This document shows, piece after piece, positions 47,794-55,397 of a stretch of DNA of 64,000 nucleotides. Origin of the DNA: Betaproteobacteria bacterium (GTDB lineage Bacteria; Pseudomonadota; Gammaproteobacteria; Burkholderiales; Casimicrobiaceae); contig READ01000010.1 in assembly GCA_004293675.1 (NCBI GenBank), positions 98,166 to 162,165 on the forward strand, read 5' to 3'. The notes beneath the pieces are model-generated. The model ran no database searches and was not told the DNA's origin. It worked only from the letters and a program-made list of their open reading frames with translations. The position numbers and the translations under genes are program-made. The first letter of the stretch is position 1; each line of letters begins with the position of its first letter.

Positions 47794-48801
47794 CTAAATT
47801 CGACAACCCGCGGACGTTGTTTCGCTTTCAGCCAAATCAGACTTGCTTCGGGTCATCGTCACGCCGCGCTTCGTTGCCGTCATCTCCGCGAGGATCGAAA
47901 TTGCAATTTCGCTGGGTGTTTTTGCGCCGATGTCTAAGCCAACGGGACCTCGGAGCTTCTTGATTTCCTCGGTGCTGACATCGAATTCGAGCAATCGTTG
48001 GCGGCGCTCGTCGTTGTTGGATTTACTGCCCAACGCGCCAACGTAAAACGCCTGCCCTTTAAGCGCCTCCATCAACGCCAGATCGTCGAGCTTTGGATCG
48101 TGGGTGAGGGCGACGACAGCGCTGTTGCGATCCAAGTTCATCGCAAGCACTGTGTCGTCGGGCATCTCTTTGGTCATCGTGACCTGTGGCAAATCGTGCC
48201 ACTGCTCTTGGTATTCGTCGCGTGGATCGCATACGGTGACTTGGTAGTCGAGCGGGATGGCCATCGTGGCTAAATATTTCGACAGTTGACCAGCGCCGAT
48301 GATGAGCAATCGGTATTTTGGGCCGTGAATGGTGACGAGCGTTTGTCCGTCAAAGCTCAACACGTCGGCACCGCTCGCGCTGCGTCGATGCGCGATGCCC
48401 GTTGACAGGTCAAGACTTCGGCGAACGATGGCGTGGCCTTCGAGTTCAGCGAGTAGGCCGCGAATGTCGCTTTGCGGGGTGAGCGGTTCAAGCACCATCT
48501 CGACCGTGCCGCCGCAGGGGAGGCCGAATTGCCGCGCTTGATCCGCCGCCACACCGTAGCGCACGGATTCTGGGAGCTTTGCAGCTAATTTGCCGTCTTT
48601 GACCTGAGCGATCAAATCGTCTTCGATGCAGCCTCCAGACACCGAGCCGATGACTTGCCCGTCATCACGAATCGCCATCATCGCGCCGATCGGGCGTGGA
48701 GCGCTACCCCACGTGCGAACAACGGTACCAAGCGTGGCGCGACGGCCAGATTCAGTCCAAGCGAGAGCGGTTTTAAGTACGTCAAGATCTAGGTTGTCCA
48801 T
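47794..48801 (-). CDS. XdhC-family molybdenum-hydroxylase maturation protein
   Basis: A 335-residue protein of the XdhC/CoxI family. The N-terminal domain has TLGTVVRTWGSAPRPIGAMMAI and GSVSGGCIEDDL; a Rossmann-like domain has LLIIGAGQLSKYLATMA. XdhC proteins bind the molybdenum cofactor and help insert its sulfurated form into hydroxylases. It is divergent from the isoquinoline-oxidoreductase-type genes, which probably need it. The 211-bp gap between them should hold both promoters. I did not identify a specific operator. Confidence 0.9.
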   Translation of the reverse strand: MDNLDLDVLKTALAWTESGRRATLGTVVRTWGSAPRPIGAMMAIRDDGQVIGSVSGGCIEDDLIAQVKDGKLAAKLPESVRYGVAADQARQFGLPCGGTVEMVLEPLTPQSDIRGLLAELEGHAIVRRSLDLSTGIAHRRSASGADVLSFDGQTLVTIHGPKYRLLIIGAGQLSKYLATMAIPLDYQVTVCDPRDEYQEQWHDLPQVTMTKEMPDDTVLAMNLDRNSAVVALTHDPKLDDLALMEALKGQAFYVGALGSKSNNDERRQRLLEFDVSTEEIKKLRGPVGLDIGAKTPSEIAISILAEMTATKRGVTMTRSKSDLAESETTSAGCRI

Positions 48802-49012
48802 TCGCCTATTGTTGCACTCCCATCACGGCGTTCACTTGAACGCGGTGATGCGCTCGCGATGTTCCGATTCCTGCTGAAATTCGCATGTATTGCTGCACTG
48901 CAATGTTGAGAATGACGGAGAAGGCGAGTACGCTTGCGAGTGAATTCGGTCAAATGACCGGAGCAGTTCAGTGAAATGAAATTTGTCGTTTGGGTCTAAG
49001 GAGGACAGCGCT

Positions 49013-49468
49013 ATGTTGAAACTTAATGTGAACGGTAAGGCCGCGAATTTTGACGGTGATCCGGATACACCGATTTTGTGGGTGCTTCGCGATCACTTGG
49101 ATGTGACGAGCCCGAAGTTTGGTTGCGGCATGGCGCTGTGTGGCGCTTGTACGGTTCACCTTGACGGCGCGCCGATTCGCTCGTGCTCCACGCCCGTGAG
49201 CGCTGCTGCCGGTAAGAAAATCACCACGGTTGAAGGGCTGCCCGCCAAGCTCGGCAAGGCATTACAAGACGCATGGATCGCCGAGGAAGTGCCACAGTGC
49301 GGCTACTGCCAAACCGGCCAAATGATGACCGCTGCAGCGCTCATCAACACCAACAAAAATCCATCCAACGAACAAATTGTTGCGGCGATGGACGGCAATA
49401 TTTGCCGCTGCGGCACGTATTCGCGCATCCAAAAAGCTGTCACACGCGCAGCCAAAGCCAGCGCATAA
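49013..49468 (+). CDS. iorA: Molybdenum hydroxylase small [2Fe-2S] subunit (isoquinoline 1-oxidoreductase alpha type)
   Basis: A 151-residue two-cluster iron-sulfur subunit. The ferredoxin-type cluster has C38, C43, C46 and C58; the second cluster has C96, C99, C131 and C133 (CGYCQTGQ, CRCGTY). It passes electrons from the molybdenum site to an external acceptor. The ATG at 49013 follows AAGGAGG at an ideal distance and excludes the longer frame from 48983. Its stop lies 10 bp before the large-subunit start. IorA is the nearest known type; the real substrate is unknown. Confidence 0.9.
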   Translation: MLKLNVNGKAANFDGDPDTPILWVLRDHLDVTSPKFGCGMALCGACTVHLDGAPIRSCSTPVSAAAGKKITTVEGLPAKLGKALQDAWIAEEVPQCGYCQTGQMMTAAALINTNKNPSNEQIVAAMDGNICRCGTYSRIQKAVTRAAKASA

Positions 49469-49478
49469 GGAGATGACC

Positions 49479-51626
49479 ATGAAACAACCCTCCACGCTCA
49501 AAGACAAAATCGAATCGTCTGGTCGTCGCGGATTTATGAAATCCACTGGTGCGCTGTCCGGTGCGCTGGTGATTGGCTTTAACTTGCCATTCACGGCAAG
49601 CCAAGCCAAGACGGCTCCACCGGCCGCAGTCGCCAACGCATGGGTCAAAGTCAGTGCTGATGGCAAAGTCACACTGATCTGCCACCGTTCCGAGATGGGG
49701 CAGGGCGTCTACACCTCGATGCCCATGCTGGTTGCCGAAGAATTGGGCGTTCCACTGTCGTCAGTGAAAATTGAAATGGCGCCGTCTGCGCCGGTCTACA
49801 TCAACGCCATGCTGGGCGGTCAAATCACCGGCGGCTCGACCTCGGTTCGCGATGCATGGATGAAGCTTCGCGAGGCAGGTGCTTCAGCGCGCACCGTGCT
49901 CGTTGCCGCAGCGGCTGACACTTGGAAAGTGCCCGCCAGCGAATGCACTGTCGCCAACGGCATGGTGATGCATAAGAGCGGCAAAAAAATCGCGTACGGC
50001 AAATTGGTGGCTAAAGCGTCGTCCATGAAGATGCCCGAAAAGGTCGCGCTTAAAGCGCAAAAAGACTGGACGATCATCGGCAAAAACAAAGCCCGATTGG
50101 ACACGCCCGCCAAGGTTTACGGCACGGCTCAATACGGCATTGATGTGAAATTGCCGGGGATGGTGATCGCTTCACTCGCGCAAGCGCCCGTCATTGGCGG
50201 CAAAGCCGTTAAAGTGAACGACGCCAAGACCAAAGCGCTCAAAGGCGTGTTGGGTGTGGTGCAAATTCCAGATGGCGTCGCTGTGCTCGCCAAGGATTTC
50301 TACATTGCCAAAAAAGGCCGCGACCTACTCGAAATTGAATGGGATAACGGTCCCGCTGCAGGGCTGGATAACCTTGGGATTGAGCAAGATCTGCGCACGG
50401 CATCGTTGGGCTCTGGCGCGATCATGCGTAAAGATGGAGCGGGTGTCGATGCTATGAGCAAAGCCGCGTCAACGATTGAAGCGGAGTACCTGTTGCCATT
50501 CCTCGCGCATGCGACCTTGGAGCCGGTCAACTGTACAGCCGAAATCAAAAACGGCGAATGTCACATCACCGGTCCGATTCAGTTCCAACAAGGCGCGCAG
50601 TACGGCGTGGCCGCTGCGATCAAAATGCCCCCGGAAAAGGTGTTCATTCACACCACGTTCTTGGGCGGCGGCTATGGCCGAAAGCTCGAATTGGATTTCC
50701 AAATTCAAGCGGCACAGCTCGCCATGGCCGCTGGCAAGCCCGTGAAGCTCATCTGGTCGCGCGAAGACGACATGAAGCACGATTTCTATCGTCCGATCTC
50801 GCTCCATCAAATGACTGCGGGTTTGAATGCCAAGGGTGATATCGAGTCGCTGCATTGCAAGATGACTTCGCCTTCGGTGACCGCTCGGGCATTCCCGCCC
50901 GTGGTGCAAAACGGCAAAGACCCGTTTATGGCAGAGGGATCGGAAAACATCACCTACAAGGTGCCTAATCTGTCCATCGAAAACGTGATTCATGACACGG
51001 GTGTTCGCGTGGGTTACTGGCGCTCGGTGTCAAACGCGCTCAACGCGTTTGCCGTCGAGAGCTTTATCGATGAAGTGGCCACGGCCACCAAGAAAGACCC
51101 AGTGGCTATGCGCATGGGCATGCTCGGTCACGACAAGCGTTCGCAAAACGTCTTGAAAATGGCCGCCGACAAAGCCGGTTGGGGCAAAGCGCCTGCTGGC
51201 CGTGCGCTGGGCGTTGCGCAGATGGAGTGCTACGGTGCGCACAGCGCGCTAGTGGCCGAAGTGTCAATGACCAAAGACGGCCCAAAGGTGCACAAAATCA
51301 CCTGCGTGGTGGATTGCGGAGTGGTGGTGCATCCCGATCAGGCGCTCGCGCAAATGGAATCGGGCATCCTGCTCGGCTTCTCAAGCGGCATGAAAAACGA
51401 AATCACGTTCTCGCAAGGTGAAGTGCAGCAAAACAACTTCCACGATTACGCAATGCTTCGGATGAGCGAAGTGCCGCAGATTGATGTGACGTTCGTTCAA
51501 AGCAGCGAATCGCCCGGCGGCTTGGGTGAGGTGGGCGTGCCGCTGGTGATGCCAGCGATTGCCAACGCGCTAGCTTCGCTCAACGGTAAGCGGGTGCGTC
51601 GTTTGCCGCTGCTGCAAAACGTGTGA
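49479..51626 (+). CDS. iorB: Molybdenum hydroxylase large subunit (isoquinoline 1-oxidoreductase beta type)
   Basis: A 715-residue molybdopterin-binding subunit with an N-terminal twin-arginine signal (SGRRGFMKSTGALSGALVIG), so the complex is probably exported folded. Cofactor motifs are HRSEMGQGVYTS, FLGGGYGRKLELDF and, near the end, the catalytic glutamate region SPGGLGEVGVP. I chose the ATG at 49479, six bases after AAGGAG; the ATG at 49473 directly abuts the ribosome site. Such enzymes hydroxylate N-heterocycles or oxidise aldehydes in the periplasm. The cytochrome subunit that some relatives use is not next to it. Confidence 0.9.
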   Translation: MKQPSTLKDKIESSGRRGFMKSTGALSGALVIGFNLPFTASQAKTAPPAAVANAWVKVSADGKVTLICHRSEMGQGVYTSMPMLVAEELGVPLSSVKIEMAPSAPVYINAMLGGQITGGSTSVRDAWMKLREAGASARTVLVAAAADTWKVPASECTVANGMVMHKSGKKIAYGKLVAKASSMKMPEKVALKAQKDWTIIGKNKARLDTPAKVYGTAQYGIDVKLPGMVIASLAQAPVIGGKAVKVNDAKTKALKGVLGVVQIPDGVAVLAKDFYIAKKGRDLLEIEWDNGPAAGLDNLGIEQDLRTASLGSGAIMRKDGAGVDAMSKAASTIEAEYLLPFLAHATLEPVNCTAEIKNGECHITGPIQFQQGAQYGVAAAIKMPPEKVFIHTTFLGGGYGRKLELDFQIQAAQLAMAAGKPVKLIWSREDDMKHDFYRPISLHQMTAGLNAKGDIESLHCKMTSPSVTARAFPPVVQNGKDPFMAEGSENITYKVPNLSIENVIHDTGVRVGYWRSVSNALNAFAVESFIDEVATATKKDPVAMRMGMLGHDKRSQNVLKMAADKAGWGKAPAGRALGVAQMECYGAHSALVAEVSMTKDGPKVHKITCVVDCGVVVHPDQALAQMESGILLGFSSGMKNEITFSQGEVQQNNFHDYAMLRMSEVPQIDVTFVQSSESPGGLGEVGVPLVMPAIANALASLNGKRVRRLPLLQNV

Positions 51627-51655
51627 TGTAGCTCAACGACTAATTGTCGCTGTGG

Positions 51656-51682
51656 AAAAAGCCCGCTTAGCGGGCTTTTTTC
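51656..51682 (+). terminator. Rho-independent terminator after the molybdenum hydroxylase genes
   Basis: The hairpin AAAAAGCCCGC-TTA-GCGGGCTTTTTT starts 30 bp after the iorB-type stop and ends in a T-rich run. This is a strong canonical form. Confidence 0.93.
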
Positions 51683-51770
51683 TTTTCCAACTTGCATGAT
51701 GACGCAGCGAAGAAGTCGGATATCAGTCCAAATATTTCAAGATCAAAGCGCTGTGCGCGTGAAGTCCGTT

Positions 51771-51922
51771 TTGACGCAGATTCGCGCGGATTTGAAAAGA
51801 TTGACGCAGATTTCTCGAGGCGCGTTACGGTGGTGCCGCAGACGATCGTCAGCAGAGTGCTGCAGCTTTATAGAGGAAATCTGCGGCCATCTGCTTCAAA
51901 TCCGCGCCAATCTGCGTCAAAG
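51771..51922. repeat. Inverted pair of GACGCAGATT-type repeats
   Basis: TTGACGCAGATTCGCGCGGA (51771-51790) and a second TTGACGCAGATTT (51801-51813) face inverted copies at 51877-51922 (AAATCTGCGG, AATCCGCGCC, AATCTGCGTCAAAG). The same family lies at 17889-17985. The 389-bp gap between the terminator and cobC holds no gene that I can support. Confidence 0.65.
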
Positions 51923-52071
51923 AAGAGCGCTCCATTAGCTGATGCTGGTGGGCTGACGAGGCAAACAACCGTTACCAACCTGGCCTCTGACGCTCCCTGC
52001 AAATCAGGTTATTTCGATTTGGAGGCCAGCAGCTACGCCACCAATGTCTGGTGTCACCAACGCTCGCTGAC

Positions 52072-52650
52072 TCAGCCGCTCAAGCGCTCGCATTGACCGT
52101 AACGAAGTCCCGGCATAGCGCCCACGGTTGCTCGTCCGCTTTGCGTGATCGCTTTGATCATGCGAATGGGCCCGTTGTGTGTGACTATTACGGTCGGTGC
52201 CGTCTGCTGTATTTGCTTGCGGCTCGCGATGTCTTCCAGGACCGCCGCGATGCGCTCGGCCAATTGGTTCAGCGCCTCACCGCCGTGTTCGCGATAGCTC
52301 ATGAAGTTACCGGCCCAGGCGTCAAGCGCGTCGCGATCAATCGCATCCCACCCAACCCCTTCCCAGCGTCCAAAATCGAGCTCGCGCAGTCGTGGGTCGG
52401 TGGTGATCCGACGCGTTTGGGCGCGTTCATGCAGCGCCTCGGCGAGGGCCAAGCATCGACGCATCGGACTTGTAATGATGAGCGCGTTGTCTGGCAATAC
52501 GCGGTGTAGTGTCTCGACGCTCTCGGCAAGCGCTTTCGGCTCAACATCAATATCCAGGCTGCCGTAACAGATCGCTCCCGACCCGTAAGGCTCAACGGGT
52601 AAGCTGTGGCGCACCAGCCACAACGGGCCGATCGTTGCCGGCAGTGTCAC
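52072..52650 (-). CDS. cobC: Alpha-ribazole phosphatase-like histidine phosphatase
   Basis: A 192-residue histidine phosphatase. The phosphoacceptor motif is WLVRHSLP, with RH followed by S instead of the usual G. Partner motifs are SPMRRCLALAEAL, LRELDFGRWEGVGWD and VTHNGPIR. In cobalamin synthesis CobC removes the 5'-phosphate from alpha-ribazole phosphate or cobalamin phosphate. The GTG at 52650 overlaps the cobS stop in a GTGA, which argues for this start over the longer frame. It is the last gene of the riboswitch-controlled operon. Confidence 0.85.
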   Translation of the reverse strand: MTLPATIGPLWLVRHSLPVEPYGSGAICYGSLDIDVEPKALAESVETLHRVLPDNALIITSPMRRCLALAEALHERAQTRRITTDPRLRELDFGRWEGVGWDAIDRDALDAWAGNFMSYREHGGEALNQLAERIAAVLEDIASRKQIQQTAPTVIVTHNGPIRMIKAITQSGRATVGAMPGLRYGQCERLSG

Positions 52651-53432
52651 CGCGAGGCCGCCACGAACACCAGAAGGATCGTCAGCTCGGTCAGCTGCTC
52701 CACTGCGCCCAAGGTGTCTCCAGTGAACCCACCGAGCCGAGCCCGCAAGTGTCGGATAAACATCGCCACCAGCAGCACTGACGCGAGCAGCGCCACCGCT
52801 GTCCAAAGCAAGGTGATCAGACCCAGCGCTGCGATGAAGGCCAGTGGTGCGAGCCCCAGCGCTACGGCCAACAGCAGCTCGGTGCGGGTCATCTTTTCGG
52901 CCAATGGTTTCGCCTTTGAAAGATCGGTGTCTCGCACGTAGTCAAGCCGATACATCACAACGCAAGCCGCCACGCGGCCCAGCGAATGGCTGGCAATGAT
53001 TGCCGCTACTGCAAGCCAGATCGGTAGCTCGATCAGTGCGGCGACCTTGATCGCACACAGCAAAACCAGCGCAATAGCGCCAAACGTGCCGATACGCGAA
53101 TCTTTCATGATTGCCAGGGCTTTAGCGCGATCCCCTGCTGCGCCAAACGAATCGAAGTAGTCCACGAAACCATCTTCGTGGAATGCTCCGGTCATCACGG
53201 CCGTTGCTGTGATCGAGAGGATCGCACCTAAGGTTTGTCCAAAGGCCAGTGTTGCGAGAAAAAACACCAGCGCGCCGAATGCGCCAACAATCATTCCGAC
53301 TAACGAGAAATAGCGCGCTGACGCTCGCAAGCGCTCTGGCGTCCACATGATCCAAGCCTCAAGCGCAGCGCCGAGCGGCACTCGCGTTAGAAACTGCCAC
53401 GCCACTAGCGCGAGCCTTATTTGTTCACGCAT
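52647..53432 (-). CDS. cobS: Cobalamin 5'-phosphate synthase / adenosylcobinamide-GDP ribazoletransferase
   Basis: A 261-residue polytopic membrane protein that joins GDP-activated cobinamide to alpha-ribazole. The CobS marks are WQFLTRVPLG near the N-terminus and TAVMTGAFHEDGFVDYFDSFG, carrying the acidic active-site residues. Six or seven membrane segments follow. The ATG at 53432 lies four bases after the cobT stop; the frame opens upstream with TTG inside cobT. The overlap with cobC suggests translational coupling. Confidence 0.93.
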   Translation of the reverse strand: MREQIRLALVAWQFLTRVPLGAALEAWIMWTPERLRASARYFSLVGMIVGAFGALVFFLATLAFGQTLGAILSITATAVMTGAFHEDGFVDYFDSFGAAGDRAKALAIMKDSRIGTFGAIALVLLCAIKVAALIELPIWLAVAAIIASHSLGRVAACVVMYRLDYVRDTDLSKAKPLAEKMTRTELLLAVALGLAPLAFIAALGLITLLWTAVALLASVLLVAMFIRHLRARLGGFTGDTLGAVEQLTELTILLVFVAASR

Positions 53433-53436
53433 TGCG

Positions 53437-54438
53437 TCAACCGAGCGAGCCGGCTCGGTTGTCAACCGCGGCCTCGGCGAAGGTGGCCATTTCGGCCAGC
53501 AGGGTGCAGCTTTGCACCAGGAGCGGATAGGCCATGAGCGCCCCGGTCGCCTCGCCTAAGCGCATCCCCAAACTGAGCAGCGGTTCGGCCGACAAATCAT
53601 TGAGCACAGCCCGATGCCCGCGCTCCGATGATTGATGCGAAAAGATACAAACATCGAGCACGGTCGGATCCATTCGAGCAGCGGCCAACAAGGCTACGGT
53701 GGCGATGAAGCCATCAATGAGCAGCGCTTTACGCTGCGCGCTGGCCTCAAGGTAAGCGCCACACATCGCCACAATCTCAAAGCCGCCCAAACACCGCAAT
53801 ACCGCTCGGGGATCGCGATCGGTGTGCAGCGCTAGAGCGGCATCGATCACCGCGACCTTGTGAGTGATTCCCGTCGCGTCGAGGCCCGTGCCAGCGCCGG
53901 TGATTTCGTGGGCGGGCAAGCCGAGCAGGGCCGCAGCCACGGCGCTCGCACTGCTCGTATTGGCAATTCCCATTTCTCCGACCAGCACAACACGCGCCTG
54001 CGCCGCCTGCGCATTGATGCACTCGCGGCCAATGGCCAGCACGCGCTCAAATTCGCCCTCGCTCATCGCGGGTTGAACGGCGAAATTGTGAGTTGATCTG
54101 CGAATGGCTCGGTTGACAAGCCGAGGGTGTGGGGCGATCTCGCTGGCGACGCCGACATCAATTACGAAATGCTCTATGCCATGCAGCTTTGCCAATACGC
54201 TGCTGGCTGCACCGCCGTGAACGATGTTGCTGACCATTTGCGCGGTCACCGCTTGCGGATAGGGCGACACCCCTTCGGCATGAACGCCGTGGTCTGCGGC
54301 AAAGAGCAGTGCCACGGCGGGCGTGGCCTGCGGGTGGTCGGTTTGTTCAATGGCTGCTAAGCGCGTCGCGATCCATTCGATTTTCCCGAGGCTGCCGGGC
54401 GGCTTTGTTTTGGCGTTCCAGCGATCAAGCGTACTCAT
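53437..54438 (-). CDS. cobT: Nicotinate-nucleotide-dimethylbenzimidazole phosphoribosyltransferase
   Basis: A 333-residue enzyme that activates the lower-ligand base (dimethylbenzimidazole) to alpha-ribazole phosphate. Family motifs include KPPGSLGKIEWIA, LLFAADHGVHAEGVSPYP, VLVGEMGIANTSSASAV, GAGTGLD and the C-terminal glutamate region MATFAEAAVDN. Length is normal. It starts eight bases after the btuF stop and is followed by cobS four bases later, so the whole set is one transcript for cobalamin uptake and nucleotide-loop assembly. Confidence 0.95.
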   Translation of the reverse strand: MSTLDRWNAKTKPPGSLGKIEWIATRLAAIEQTDHPQATPAVALLFAADHGVHAEGVSPYPQAVTAQMVSNIVHGGAASSVLAKLHGIEHFVIDVGVASEIAPHPRLVNRAIRRSTHNFAVQPAMSEGEFERVLAIGRECINAQAAQARVVLVGEMGIANTSSASAVAAALLGLPAHEITGAGTGLDATGITHKVAVIDAALALHTDRDPRAVLRCLGGFEIVAMCGAYLEASAQRKALLIDGFIATVALLAAARMDPTVLDVCIFSHQSSERGHRAVLNDLSAEPLLSLGMRLGEATGALMAYPLLVQSCTLLAEMATFAEAAVDNRAGSLG

Positions 54439-54445
54439 GAGAGCC

Positions 54446-55339
54446 CTATTTTTTGTTGCGCAATTGATCGATGGTTTCGCACAGCGCCAGCACAGCGGGC
54501 AGCGTGCGCAGTGTCGGCCGATGTAGGCGCGCGCCGTCGACCACGGCGATGGGTATTGATCCTGTTGCTGCGCTCGCCCACTGATTTTTTACAGCAGTCA
54601 GTGCGCCGCCGCTCGCTAGCAAAATGGCATCCGGAAGCTCCGCAATGATGGCTTCCCGAGAGACTTCGGGGGCCGGTATGGGGAGCGTTCCGAATACATT
54701 TCTTGCGCCGCACAGCGTGAGTGCTTCGCCAATCATGTGCTTGTTTGACAGTGTGAACAACCGACCTTCGCCGAGTTGGTAAAACACTTTGACCACGGCG
54801 CGCGATGCAAAGCGCTCGCGCATCGAAACGATTTGTTTTTCCGCCACGGCGGCTCGCTGCTCGGCAAGCGCATCGTTGGACCAGTGAGCGAAGGTGCGAA
54901 CCGTTTCGGTGATCCCGGCTAGGGTGTCGACTTCGCTGCGAAATACCCGAATGCCCAGCCGCTCAAGGGTTTGCAAGTCATCGCGCTTATTGCCGCTGGG
55001 CCAAGCAACGACCAGATCGGGTTTGAGCGCGAGCACCGCTTCGATATTGGTGCCGCGGAAACTCGACACTTTGGGAAGCTCACGAGCGCGCTCCGGAAAG
55101 TCGCACGACTCGCTCACTCCGACCACCCGTGACCCAAGCCCCGCTTCGAACAACAGCTCGGTGGCGTGCGGCGCTAGGCTCACGATACGTTGTGGTGTTT
55201 GCGCTGCCAACGAGACGTCCCGCGACGGCGAAGTTTGAGCGTTTAGCGTTAAAGAAACACCCAATGCGAAAAGAATCCCAGCATACCGCGTCAACGTCTT
55301 ATAAAATAATGGATAAACGAATAAAAAATGTATTTTCAT
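54446..55339 (-). CDS. btuF: Cobalamin-binding periplasmic protein BtuF
   Basis: A 297-residue periplasmic binding protein of the helical-backbone metal-receptor type. The signal-like N-terminus MKIHFLFVYPLFYKTLTRYA runs on through GILFALGVSLTLNAQ. The binding domain has RIVSLAPHATELLFEAGLGSRVVGVSESCDFPERA and KPDLVVAWPSGNKRDDLQTLERLG, as in BtuF. It delivers B12 to an ABC importer whose BtuC and BtuD genes are not here. The frame is open to 55555 but would overlap btuB. The ATG at 55339 lies inside an 84-bp repeat element, so the first ~15 codons come from that element. The ribosome site is weak. Confidence 0.9.
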   Translation of the reverse strand: MKIHFLFVYPLFYKTLTRYAGILFALGVSLTLNAQTSPSRDVSLAAQTPQRIVSLAPHATELLFEAGLGSRVVGVSESCDFPERARELPKVSSFRGTNIEAVLALKPDLVVAWPSGNKRDDLQTLERLGIRVFRSEVDTLAGITETVRTFAHWSNDALAEQRAAVAEKQIVSMRERFASRAVVKVFYQLGEGRLFTLSNKHMIGEALTLCGARNVFGTLPIPAPEVSREAIIAELPDAILLASGGALTAVKNQWASAATGSIPIAVVDGARLHRPTLRTLPAVLALCETIDQLRNKK

Positions 55340-55379
55340 TAGCACTTTATTTTTTCCCAAATTCCTTATTTCTATTGGC
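55296..55379 (-). repeat. 84-bp palindrome-ended element, copy D, overlapping the btuF start
   Basis: Read on the minus strand, the left end is GCCAATAGAAATAAGG. On the plus strand the other end is GTCTTATAAAATAATGG, again an inverted match. Total length is 84 bp, as in copies A-C. It spans from just after btuB into the first ~15 codons of btuF. Confidence 0.7.
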
Positions 55380-55397
55380 TTACAATCGAATAGCTGA

